Assembly: GCA_017504405.1 (NCBI GenBank)
Contig: JAFVRG010000019.1
Coordinates: 28,397 to 92,396 of the forward strand
Direction of reading: 5' to 3'
Source: Clostridia bacterium
GTDB lineage: Bacteria; Bacillota; Clostridia; Oscillospirales; CAG-272
Length of the DNA stretch: 64,000 nt
Shown piece after piece: positions 30,652-39,113 of this stretch (position 1 is its first letter; each line of letters opens with the position of its first letter). The position numbers were made by a program, and so were the translations under genes. The notes under the pieces were generated by a model. The model saw only the letters and a program-made list of their open reading frames with translations, ran no database searches and was not told the origin of the DNA.

Positions 30652-33534
30652 ATGAACGCCGTGATAAAAACCTGCAAGGATAAGGCAACGGAGCTATATC
30701 ACTACGCAATGAAAAATCCGTTCTCGGTATATTTTTTACTGTTTTTCAAGCCGATAGTCGATATGCTCTGGGACGTTGCGATACTTGACTATGCTCTGCT
30801 CGCATATGCGATAGCAATACTCGCATATAACCTGATAAAGCGGCCTGACGTATTCAAGCGTTTTCGCTTGATGGACTACCTCTGCTTTGCAATTCTCTTT
30901 TTGATGGTGCTGGCATTTTTCAGAAACACCGACGGATTTCGGGTGTTTGTCAAGACAGCGTCGCAGTTCATTTTATTCTTCATAGGACGTTATTGCCATG
31001 AAAAAACCGACAAGTGCATAACCGCTCTGCGCTACTCCTCGTTTGTCGTGGTCGGCGTAAATGCGCTGGTGCTGTTTATCGGCTTTTTTAACGGTCTCGG
31101 CTTTCAGATGTGGGGCGGTGCGCTCACGTTTAGTGGTACGTACTATTTCAAAACCGACCTTGCACTCGCCATGACACAGTGTCTTATATTCATTCTGTTT
31201 GTCAAAAAGCTGCGCTGGTACAACTACACCCTCGCCGTTCTGGCATCGGTTATGATATTCTTATCAAATGCGAGAATATCGTTTGTCATAGCGTTTATGA
31301 TATTCGGTCTTGTATTCCTATATAAGATTTCGAGATTTTTAAAAAGGCGTATAAGGATATTCGATTTGCGTCTCATCGCTACAATGGGAATATGTGTGGC
31401 GCTTGCAATTGCATCGCTGTTCGTTTTGTCAAAGCTCCCGATAGCGGAGAGCCTCGGTCACATATCCCTCTCGGTTGACAACAGTCAGGTTCAGGGCGAT
31501 TTGCCGATAACCGACGGCGGCGGGAACACTGTGACCGACACCGACGGCGACGGCACGGTTGATGAAGAGGCCGAAAGCGACGAATTCACCTTTGCAACTA
31601 TAAAAAACAAAATCGTCAGCCTGTGGCTCAAGGTCTATACACCCGCAAACACGCAGGGACGCTCCACTATATGGCGATACCTTGTCGAGGATTTTTCATC
31701 AAGAGATTTGACGAGCCGACTGTTCGGTATTGATTTTGTATCCGACCTCTACGAGGTTATGCCCGGATTTTTCGCAGATTCGCACAACGCATACCTCAAA
31801 ACAATGTACTCGATAGGAATTTTAGGACTTATTCTGTTCTTTGCGTTCCTTATTATAGTAATCTTAAAACTGACGTACAAGAGTCAGAATAAAATTTTCT
31901 TCATTGTCTTGCAACTGATGTGCGTATTGCTGACAGTCAGCTTTACAACACCTGCCTGCCAGACAACGCAGTACACGTGGGTACCGATGATGTTTTTGGG
32001 TCTGTTATTCAGACGTGACCCTCAGCCTCACGACGAGGAGGAGAGTGAGCCTGCGCCCGCAAAATACATAATCGACTATATACCCGTAGCTAAAATGAGC
32101 AGCTTTTTATCCTCGGTGGAATTCTCTATCGCAATGGCGATAGCATCCTGCGTAATAGTTATCGGCAAATTCCAGGTCGGCGGTGTCGTGACCTTTGTCC
32201 TTATCATATGCGCTATGCTGATACTGTGCAAGGATATTACCGTAACCACTGCGCCGTTTTTGTACCTTTGCGTTTATGCGTGTATGAAATACGACTCGTT
32301 TGACGTGTATATAAAGCTGTGGTGGCTGGCAATTCCCGCCGTATATGCCCTGTTCTACCACTTCATCAAGTACCGTCAGCCCATAGTAATCGGCAAGTCA
32401 TTCTGGGGCATTCTCACCGTTTCGGTAGCGGTAACGCTCGGCGGCGTCGGCTTTATCCCCGCAAGCGAATATTTCAACCCGATTGCTCTCTACTACACTC
32501 TCGGACTCGGTTTCGGAATGCTGCTCTGCTACGTTCTGATAAAATCGCAGATAGGCAACGCAAACGGCGAAATGGCGAAAAAACGGATACTGACAGCCCT
32601 GTACTGTATGGGTCTTATTGCCTCGCTGTGTGTATTTATTCAGTATATCTGGAGCTGGGATATTCTGCTCGAAACGGGCAAGGTGCTCGAAAATCTGACG
32701 TCAAGAAACAATTTCTCTACATTTATAATATTTGCGCTCCCAATACCGTTCTATTTCGCAATAAAAAATCCCTACCACCTCATCAGTGCAGCGGTTATGT
32801 TCGGCGCAAACATCCTCACAGGCTCCCGTGGCGGTATGCTGTTTGGAACGGTTGAGCTGTTTATCTGCTTTGCCTACCTAATTTGGTTTACCGACAGCAA
32901 GAAGATGCGTATAATTTACGCATCCTCGGTTGCCGCACTCGTTGCAATCGCACTCGCACTGCTCGACCCGTTCCTCAATTTCTGGAACGCAAGGTACGGC
33001 GGCGCAGGAGCAACGTTCGAGGAAAATCTGAAATACGACATACGCTACGAATTTCTGTTCGGACGCAAGGGCTACAACGAAGGCTCCCGTGTAATCAACA
33101 ATTTCCTCTCAAATCCCCTGTTCGGTCAGGGTCTCGGCTCTACTGCCAACCTCGATATATACAACCCGAAAAAGGGTGCGCTCTGCTGGTATCATATGAT
33201 GACACCGCAGATAGTGGGAAGCCTCGGAATCGCAGGTATTCTCGGCTACGGCTATCAGCTGATCAACCGTGTGTGGCTGTCGGTCAAGCGGATAAATCCG
33301 TTTGCTCTCGCCCTGACCGTCTCCTGGCTCGGCGTATTTATGATGAGTCAGGTCAATCCCGGTGAGCTGTGTCCTCTCCCCTACGAGCTACTCGTCGTTA
33401 TGATGTACATTTTCATTGAAAACGAGCCTATGGGCGCAAGGAAGGCAAAAAAGGACGCAGAAATCCCTGCGGTCGCGGCAGAAAATTCCGTTGATACGGA
33501 AGAAATCACCGTCGAAACGGCAGAGGCAAAATAA
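30652..33534 (+). CDS. Double O-antigen ligase/polymerase-like membrane protein (two Wzy-type modules fused)
   Basis: The 960-residue protein has about 22-24 membrane segments. Module 1 (about 1-455) has the Wzy/WaaL layout with a large extracytoplasmic loop (about 265-375) and DSHNAYLKTMYSIGILG (376-392). An acidic cytoplasmic linker (DPQPHDEEESEPAP) leads to module 2 (about 485-905), which has TGSRGG (723-728) and a second large loop, then NPLFGQGLG. The first loop carries DTDGDGTVDEEAE (296-308), resembling a calcium-binding loop. It starts one base after the glycosyltransferase stop, after AAAGGAG. It probably joins or polymerises lipid-linked sugars. Confidence 0.82.
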   Translation: MNAVIKTCKDKATELYHYAMKNPFSVYFLLFFKPIVDMLWDVAILDYALLAYAIAILAYNLIKRPDVFKRFRLMDYLCFAILFLMVLAFFRNTDGFRVFVKTASQFILFFIGRYCHEKTDKCITALRYSSFVVVGVNALVLFIGFFNGLGFQMWGGALTFSGTYYFKTDLALAMTQCLIFILFVKKLRWYNYTLAVLASVMIFLSNARISFVIAFMIFGLVFLYKISRFLKRRIRIFDLRLIATMGICVALAIASLFVLSKLPIAESLGHISLSVDNSQVQGDLPITDGGGNTVTDTDGDGTVDEEAESDEFTFATIKNKIVSLWLKVYTPANTQGRSTIWRYLVEDFSSRDLTSRLFGIDFVSDLYEVMPGFFADSHNAYLKTMYSIGILGLILFFAFLIIVILKLTYKSQNKIFFIVLQLMCVLLTVSFTTPACQTTQYTWVPMMFLGLLFRRDPQPHDEEESEPAPAKYIIDYIPVAKMSSFLSSVEFSIAMAIASCVIVIGKFQVGGVVTFVLIICAMLILCKDITVTTAPFLYLCVYACMKYDSFDVYIKLWWLAIPAVYALFYHFIKYRQPIVIGKSFWGILTVSVAVTLGGVGFIPASEYFNPIALYYTLGLGFGMLLCYVLIKSQIGNANGEMAKKRILTALYCMGLIASLCVFIQYIWSWDILLETGKVLENLTSRNNFSTFIIFALPIPFYFAIKNPYHLISAAVMFGANILTGSRGGMLFGTVELFICFAYLIWFTDSKKMRIIYASSVAALVAIALALLDPFLNFWNARYGGAGATFEENLKYDIRYEFLFGRKGYNEGSRVINNFLSNPLFGQGLGSTANLDIYNPKKGALCWYHMMTPQIVGSLGIAGILGYGYQLINRVWLSVKRINPFALALTVSWLGVFMMSQVNPGELCPLPYELLVVMMYIFIENEPMGARKAKKDAEIPAVAAENSVDTEEITVETAEAK

Positions 33535-33583
33535 GCAAATCAAATATCAGATAATAATTATTAAAACACAAAAGGAGAATATT

Positions 33584-34714
33584 ATGTTAGCATTTTTAAT
33601 TGCCACACCCCTGATTATCGGTATAGCGATATGCATCGCAGTAGCTGTAATTCAGTATGTAAAACGCAAAAGGATGGAAAATTCGGGCAAAATTTGCATA
33701 GGCATTGCCTGCGCATTACTGGTTTTGACAGTATTGGTTCCGCCCAGCATACGCACCGTTGACACGGGTGAGGTTGCCGTCGTTAAGTTTATGGGAGAGG
33801 CTAAGGAGGTCAGAGCGGCAGGAACGCATTTTGACTTCTGGCTGACTAACACCTATCAGAAATACGACGCAAAGGTTCAGAACCTCGACATCTCCACTGC
33901 GGCATACTCAAACGATGCACAAACCATGAACGTGACAATGACTCTGCAATATCAGATTATGAGTGATAAAGCAATTGAAATTGCAAAAGAATTCGGCTCG
34001 CTCGACGTACTGCAAAGCAGAATAAACAGCATAGCAATAGAAAAAGCAAAATCGGTTCTCTCCCCCTACAAGGCTATGGATATTATATCCAAGCGCGCGG
34101 ATATGTCTCCAAAGGTTGAGGAGGCTATCAAGGAAGCAATATCGGATAAGTATTTCGTAACAATTTCAGCCGTTGTTCTTACTAACATTGACTTTTCGGA
34201 TGCTTTTGAAAAGGCAGTTGAGGACAAGATGATAGCTGAACAGAATCAGCTCCGTGCAGAATACGAGAACGCCGCAAAAATAGCAGCAGCTGAGGCAGAG
34301 GCAAAGGCGGCAATTCAGAAGGCAGAGGGCGAGGCTGAGGCAAAGCTGAAAAAGGCTCAGGCGGAAATCGAAATTGCAAAGGCAGAGGCTGAGGCAAAGC
34401 TGGCAGAGGCTCAGGGTGATGCGGATGCACAGCTGGAGCTGGCAAAAGCCGAGGCTGATGCTCTTAAGCTCAAATCCGTCGAGGTTGCAAGGGCGCTTGG
34501 CTTTACCGTAACGGAAACCGAGATAACCGACGGCGATGGAGTTACCTCCACAGAATACGAGATTGATTTCGAGGGCAAGAGCGCTGACGAAATCAAGCTG
34601 ATTACCGATTATCTCAAGTACATAGAGTACATTTCCAAATGGGACGGAAAGCTCCCTACGGTTATGACCGAAAGCGGCGCTAACGTTGTAATACCCACAA
34701 ACCCCATTCCGTAA
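33584..34714 (+). CDS. SPFH/Band 7 domain membrane protein
   Basis: The 376-residue protein starts at 33584 after AAAAGGAG. Two membrane segments (about 3-22 and 34-53) precede a Band 7/prohibitin domain (about 58-220; VDTGEVAVVKFMGEAKEVRAAGTHF cut here at its ends is the typical entry). A long Ala/Glu/Lys coiled coil follows (about 225-300), rich in AEAEAKAAIQKAEGEAEAK-type repeats, then a small C-terminal beta region. SPFH proteins scaffold membrane microdomains and proteases. It is 49 bp downstream of the polymerase-like gene and could be in the same operon. Confidence 0.88.
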   Translation: MLAFLIATPLIIGIAICIAVAVIQYVKRKRMENSGKICIGIACALLVLTVLVPPSIRTVDTGEVAVVKFMGEAKEVRAAGTHFDFWLTNTYQKYDAKVQNLDISTAAYSNDAQTMNVTMTLQYQIMSDKAIEIAKEFGSLDVLQSRINSIAIEKAKSVLSPYKAMDIISKRADMSPKVEEAIKEAISDKYFVTISAVVLTNIDFSDAFEKAVEDKMIAEQNQLRAEYENAAKIAAAEAEAKAAIQKAEGEAEAKLKKAQAEIEIAKAEAEAKLAEAQGDADAQLELAKAEADALKLKSVEVARALGFTVTETEITDGDGVTSTEYEIDFEGKSADEIKLITDYLKYIEYISKWDGKLPTVMTESGANVVIPTNPIP

Positions 34715-34723
34715 ATTAAACAG

Positions 34724-34760
34724 AAAAGGATTTTGGCGCAACTGTCAAAATCCTTTTTAT
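34724..34760 (+). terminator. Terminator after the SPFH gene
   Basis: The stem AAAAGGATTTTG/CAAAATCCTTTT is followed by T-rich sequence. Confidence 0.88.
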
Positions 34761-34775
34761 ATATTTTTGAGGAAA

Positions 34776-34806
34776 AAGAAAAGCGGTCGGCAGATGCTGA
34801 CCGCAT
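34776..34806 (-). terminator. Terminator after gpmI
   Basis: The stem GCGGTC/GACCGC, with a ten-base loop, is followed on the minus strand by TTTTCTTTTTC. Confidence 0.75.
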
Positions 34807-34826
34807 TTTTTCTGTTTTCTTTAATT

Positions 34827-36476
34827 TTATTCGATAACCGAGGTGTCCCACATTTCGGGAGCTTCATATCCGAGCAGGTTTACGGTGGTTGCTGCTACGT
34901 TGGAAAGTCCGAATTCTCCATTTTCCTTTACCTTGTAGGTATCGGCGTAGAAGTTGTCGTAGAATATAAGGGGAACGGGGTTGAGAGTGTGGCTCGTCTT
35001 TGCCTTGAAGGAGCCGTCCTTCCCCTGCTTGGGCATGCCCGTTTTCTTATCAATTTCATACATTTCGTCAGCATTTCCGTGGTCTGCAGTGATGAGCGCA
35101 ACACCTTTAAGCTCGTCAACGACTGCAAGAATTCTGGCAAGCTGAAGGTCAAGCGCCTCCATAGAGCATTCGGTAGCGAGAAAATTGCCCGTATGTCCTA
35201 CCATATCGCCGTTGGGGAAGTTGACACGCAGATACTTGTATTCACCGCTCTTCAGGCACTCAATGAGCTTGTCGGTTATTTCAGCGCACTTCATCCAGGG
35301 GCGCTGCTCAAAGGGAACGACGTCGCTCGGAATTTCGATATAGGTTTCAAGCTTTTCGTCAAACTTACCGCTCTTATTTCCGTTCCAGAAATAGGTTACG
35401 TGGCCGTACTTCTGCGTTTCCGAGATAGCGAGCTGATTTATTCCCGTAGCAACGAGATATTCGCTCTGCGTATTGGTGATTTCGGGGGGATTTACGAGGT
35501 AGCGTGAGGGGATATGCAAATCGCCGTCGTATTCGAGCATACCTGCATATATAACGCTCGGCACTCTCTTGCGGTCAAACTTATCAAAATCGGCGCCGCC
35601 CTCAAACGCCTTCGATATTTCTATCGCACGGTCACCTCTGAAATTGTAGAAGATTACAGCGTCGCCGTCCTCTACCGTTCCGACGGGCTTGCCGTCCTCG
35701 GCAATTACGAACGGGGGCAGATCCTGGTCGATTACGTGGAGCTCTGCTCTGTACGCCTCAACCGCATCCTTTGCCGACGCAAACTGTCTGCCCTCTCCGA
35801 GCACGTGGGTGTACCAGCCCATCTCAACCATCTTCCAGTTAGCCTCATAGCGGTCCATCGTTATCTGCATTCTTCCGCCGCCGCTGGCGATTTTTACGTC
35901 AAAATCATCCGAGCGCATTCCCGAGAGAAAATCCTCAAAGGGAAGTATATAGTCAATAGCCGAGGTCTCGCCAACGTCACGTCCGTCGATGAGGGTGTGT
36001 ATTCTCACAGAAGAAACTCCCTCTGCCTTTGCCCTCTCAATCATAGCCTTCAGGTGGTCAATGTGCGAGTGAACGTTGCCGTCCGAGAAAAGTCCTATGA
36101 AATGAAGCGTTGATTTGTTGCTCTTTACCCGACTTACAATATCCTTCCAGGTGTCGGAGGCGAACATTTTGCCTGTTTCTATCGAGAGAGAAACGAGCTT
36201 TGCTCCCTGTGCAAAAACCTGTCCTGCGCCGAGTGCGTTGTGTCCTACCTCGGAGTTACCCATATCGTCGTCAGAGGGAAGTCCTACTGCCGTACCGTGA
36301 GCCTTTATAGCTACGGTGGGGTAGCTCGCCATTATGCGGTCAAGCGTGGGGGTGTGCGCAGCCTTAACTGCGTTTGCGGCATTGTCGGGGGCAATTCCGA
36401 CTCCGTCCATAACTATTGTTACGAGGGGGCCTGCAATGCCCTTGAATTTTTCTGATTTTTTAAGTGCGTTTACCAT
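34827..36476 (-). CDS. gpmI: 2,3-bisphosphoglycerate-independent phosphoglycerate mutase
   Basis: The 549-residue enzyme interconverts 3- and 2-phosphoglycerate in glycolysis. Metal-site motifs are VTIVMDGVGIAP (about 19-30), MGNSEVGHNALGAG with the catalytic Ser (about 72-85), LIDGRDVGETSA, NFRGDRAIEIS, and LITADHGNADEM with a later TSHTLNPVP. It is slightly longer than the usual 510 residues. Alkaline phosphatase superfamily fold; cytoplasmic. It has its own terminator. Confidence 0.96.
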   Translation of the reverse strand: MVNALKKSEKFKGIAGPLVTIVMDGVGIAPDNAANAVKAAHTPTLDRIMASYPTVAIKAHGTAVGLPSDDDMGNSEVGHNALGAGQVFAQGAKLVSLSIETGKMFASDTWKDIVSRVKSNKSTLHFIGLFSDGNVHSHIDHLKAMIERAKAEGVSSVRIHTLIDGRDVGETSAIDYILPFEDFLSGMRSDDFDVKIASGGGRMQITMDRYEANWKMVEMGWYTHVLGEGRQFASAKDAVEAYRAELHVIDQDLPPFVIAEDGKPVGTVEDGDAVIFYNFRGDRAIEISKAFEGGADFDKFDRKRVPSVIYAGMLEYDGDLHIPSRYLVNPPEITNTQSEYLVATGINQLAISETQKYGHVTYFWNGNKSGKFDEKLETYIEIPSDVVPFEQRPWMKCAEITDKLIECLKSGEYKYLRVNFPNGDMVGHTGNFLATECSMEALDLQLARILAVVDELKGVALITADHGNADEMYEIDKKTGMPKQGKDGSFKAKTSHTLNPVPLIFYDNFYADTYKVKENGEFGLSNVAATTVNLLGYEAPEMWDTSVIE

Positions 36477-36539
36477 TTTATTTTTTCCTTTTCGGTTGTT
36501 TTTCGGTTGTTTTATCTGCCCTGTGCCGAGAGCCTTATG

Positions 36540-36612
36540 CCTCTCAGGGCAATTTATGGCGTAGCAAATTCATGCCAACGGCAATTTATGGCGTAGCCAA
36601 TTCATGCCAACG
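36540..36612. repeat. Triloop palindrome array with linkers AATTCAT/AATTTAT
   Basis: GGC-GTA-GC(C) and GCC-AAC-GGC elements alternate, joined by AATTCAT or AATTTAT. About 33 bp are repeated twice. It fills the gap between gpmI and the topoisomerase gene. Confidence 0.75.
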
Positions 36613-36616
36613 GCTT

Positions 36617-38617
36617 TTATACATCCGCATCCTTCATATAGCGGGCGGCGTTTTCGGCAATAAAGCGCTTTCTCTCGGGCAAATCGTCGCCGAGCAGAGT
36701 TTCAAACATCCAGAGCGTCTGTGCCTCGTCGGTGGGGGACACGGCAATAAGGCGGCGTGTTGCGGGATTCATAGTCGTTTTCCACATCATATCGGGGTCG
36801 TTCTCGCCAAGTCCCTTTGAGCGCTGAACTGTGTACTTTTTACCCTCAAGGGTTGAAAGAATTTCCGCCTTTTCCGACTCATTGTACGCAAAATAGGTCT
36901 CATCGCCCGAGGTTATCTCAAAGAGCGGTGACTCTGCGATAAACACCCTGTTCTCACGGATGAGGGTGGGGAGAAGTCTATAAAAGAGAGTTAAAAGCAG
37001 AGTGCGTATCTGGAAGCCGTCCTCGTCCGCATCGGTACATATTATTATTTTGCTCCAACGCAGATTGTTTATGTCAAATTTAACGAGATCTCCCTTGACC
37101 TTGCCCTCCATTTCGACACCGCATCCGATTACACGCAAAAGGTCGCATATAATCTTGCTCTCGAAAATCTTGGCATAGGTGCTCTTCATACAGTTGAGCG
37201 TTTTACCTCTTACGGGTATTATTGCCTGAAATTCTGCATTTCTTCCCGTTTTACAGGACGACATAGCCGAGTCACCCTCAACTATATAAAGCTCTCGCTT
37301 AGACGGGTCCTTTGAGTGACAGCTGACGAACTTCTCAACCCTGTTGGTTACGTCCATCGTGCCTGCCAGCTTCTTTTTGACGTCCACACGCTCCTTCTCG
37401 GTTGCCTCACGTGAGCGCTTCGCAATCAGAACCTGATTGGCAAAAAGCTGTGCGTCATTCGGATTTTCCGCAAAATATACCTCAAGGCGCTCCTGCAAAA
37501 ATTTTGTCAGTGCCTTATAGATAAAGACGTTATTTATCGCCTTCTTCGTCTGGTTTTCATACGAGGTGTAGGTCGAGGAGCTGTTGATTATAACGACTAT
37601 GCTGTCCTCTATATCGGAAAAGCCGATTTTCGACTCGTTTTTATTGTATTTACCCTGCGCCTTGATGTATTTGTCAAGCGAGGATGCGAATGCGGTCTTA
37701 ACCGCCTTATCGGGCGCTCCGCCGTATTCAAGATAGCTCGAATTGTGATAGTATTCAAGCGTGCTTACCGTGCCCGACACGCAGAAGGCTATCTCCGCCT
37801 TCAATTTATAATCCTTTTTGTCCTCACGGTCACGTCCGACGGTATCGAGCCTCCATACCACGGGGGAGGTGAGGGAATTGTCCTTCGTTATCTCGGCAAT
37901 ATAGTCGGTAAGACCGTTTTTGTAGCAATATGAGCTCTCCTCGAATTTTCCGTTTGGCATTTCCTGACGGAGAATGAAATTGATGCCCGCATTGACAACC
38001 GACTGACGGCGCAGATTTTCACGGAAAAATTCGATAGGAATATTTATATCGGTAAAGACCTCGAGGTCAGGAAGCCACCTGACGACGGTGCCTGTCCTGT
38101 TTTTTTGCCTTGCATCCTCAATATCGGTAACCGTCAGCTCGCTGTCAACGTAGCCCTTTTTGAAGGAAATCTCGGAGAGCTGACCCTGGCTGTAGGATTT
38201 TACCTGCATATATTTCGAGGAATACTGCGTAGCGCAAGCGCCAAGACCGTTGGTGCCGAGGGAGTACTCGTATGCAGCGTTATCCTCGTTGTTGGCGTAT
38301 TTACCGCCTGCATAAAGCTCGCAGTAGATAAGCTCCCAGTTATAGCACTTCTCCGCCTCGTTATAGCCGAGGGGAACGCCTCGTCCGAAGTCCTCAACCT
38401 CAATCGATTTGTCACGGTAAACGGTGGTTATTATCTTATTTCCGAAGCCCTCACGAGCCTCGTCAACGGCGTTTGCAAGTATCTCAAAATATGAGTGCTG
38501 GCAGCCCTCGAGTCCGTCCGAGCCGAAAATTACGGCAGGACGCTTACGCACTCTGTCGGGACCGCTGAGCTTCGTTATACTCTGGTCGTTATACGCTGTT
38601 TTTGCGTTTTTAGCCAT
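36617..38617 (-). CDS. Type IIA DNA topoisomerase B subunit (GyrB/ParE-like, divergent)
   Basis: The 666-residue protein starts at 38617 (MAKNAKTAY) after GGGAGAGG. The GHKL ATPase motifs are NAVDEA, DFGRGVPLG and GTNGLGACATQ (about 40-130). The TOPRIM domain has IVEGDSAMSSC and CTDADEDG (commonly DADVDG in GyrB), then QRSKGLGENDPDMMW for the usual QRYKGLGEM. The middle region departs from standard GyrB and ParE. No A subunit lies beside it. It is either this organism's ParE or an extra paralogue of gyrB. Confidence 0.88.
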   Translation of the reverse strand: MAKNAKTAYNDQSITKLSGPDRVRKRPAVIFGSDGLEGCQHSYFEILANAVDEAREGFGNKIITTVYRDKSIEVEDFGRGVPLGYNEAEKCYNWELIYCELYAGGKYANNEDNAAYEYSLGTNGLGACATQYSSKYMQVKSYSQGQLSEISFKKGYVDSELTVTDIEDARQKNRTGTVVRWLPDLEVFTDINIPIEFFRENLRRQSVVNAGINFILRQEMPNGKFEESSYCYKNGLTDYIAEITKDNSLTSPVVWRLDTVGRDREDKKDYKLKAEIAFCVSGTVSTLEYYHNSSYLEYGGAPDKAVKTAFASSLDKYIKAQGKYNKNESKIGFSDIEDSIVVIINSSSTYTSYENQTKKAINNVFIYKALTKFLQERLEVYFAENPNDAQLFANQVLIAKRSREATEKERVDVKKKLAGTMDVTNRVEKFVSCHSKDPSKRELYIVEGDSAMSSCKTGRNAEFQAIIPVRGKTLNCMKSTYAKIFESKIICDLLRVIGCGVEMEGKVKGDLVKFDINNLRWSKIIICTDADEDGFQIRTLLLTLFYRLLPTLIRENRVFIAESPLFEITSGDETYFAYNESEKAEILSTLEGKKYTVQRSKGLGENDPDMMWKTTMNPATRRLIAVSPTDEAQTLWMFETLLGDDLPERKRFIAENAARYMKDADV

Positions 38618-38738
38618 TTTGCCTCTCCCTCGCTTTACGCACGGCACTCCGCACGCTTATTCTAACCATATTATTTTACCATCTTTTTAATTTTTTGTCA
38701 ATACGCACGCTTTATTTATGATTTAATTTTTACGGCTA

Positions 38739-38767
38739 TTGACAAAATGTAATTATTGTGATAAAAT
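38739..38767 (+). promoter_or_regulatory. Promoter of the valS T-box leader
   Basis: TTGACA (38739-38744) and TAAAAT (38762-38767) have a 17-nt spacer. Confidence 0.85.
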
Positions 38768-38774
38768 CACAGTA

Positions 38775-38993
38775 TGGCTATAAAAGGAAGTAGTAGCCTC
38801 CCCTCTCGCATTCAGAGAGCCGTCGGTTGGTGCAAGGCGGCTGTGACGGGCGGTGAAGTAGTCCTTTTGCTATGGGAAGAAAGGCTCTGCCGATTAGAAC
38901 CCATCGCATATCTGCGTTACGGATATTGAGTGATAAATTCAGGTGGTACCGAGCATTTTGCGCCCTGTGGATGTTTTCCGCAGGGCTTTTTTG
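38775..38993 (+). promoter_or_regulatory. T-box leader of valS
   Basis: Stem I closes between AAAAGGA (38782-38788) and TCCTTTT (38860-38866). The 3' side of the specifier loop reads GAAGTAGTCC, giving a GUA (Val) specifier. The T-box AGGTGGTACCG lies at 38941-38951 and the intrinsic terminator GCCCTGTGGA...TTCCGCAGGGC with T-run at 38962-38993. Uncharged tRNA-Val should prevent termination and turn on valS. Confidence 0.92.
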
Positions 38994-39000
38994 TTTGAAT

Positions 39001-39110
39001 AAATTCCGAAAGGCACAAGGCGAAAGCAAAACAAATTCCCAAGAGCATAAGGCAGCAAACAAATTCTGCAAGGCATAAACCGAAAATGAAATAAATTCCG
39101 AAAGGACAAA
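39001..39110 (+). repeat. Degenerate tandem repeat between the T-box terminator and valS
   Basis: Three to four units of 28-32 nt begin AAATTCC: 39001-39032, 39033-39060, 39061-39092 and a partial 39093-39110. The last supplies the ribosome site CCGAAAGGAC. The units look like repeated copies of the valS initiation region. Confidence 0.7.
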
Positions 39111-39113
39111 AAT

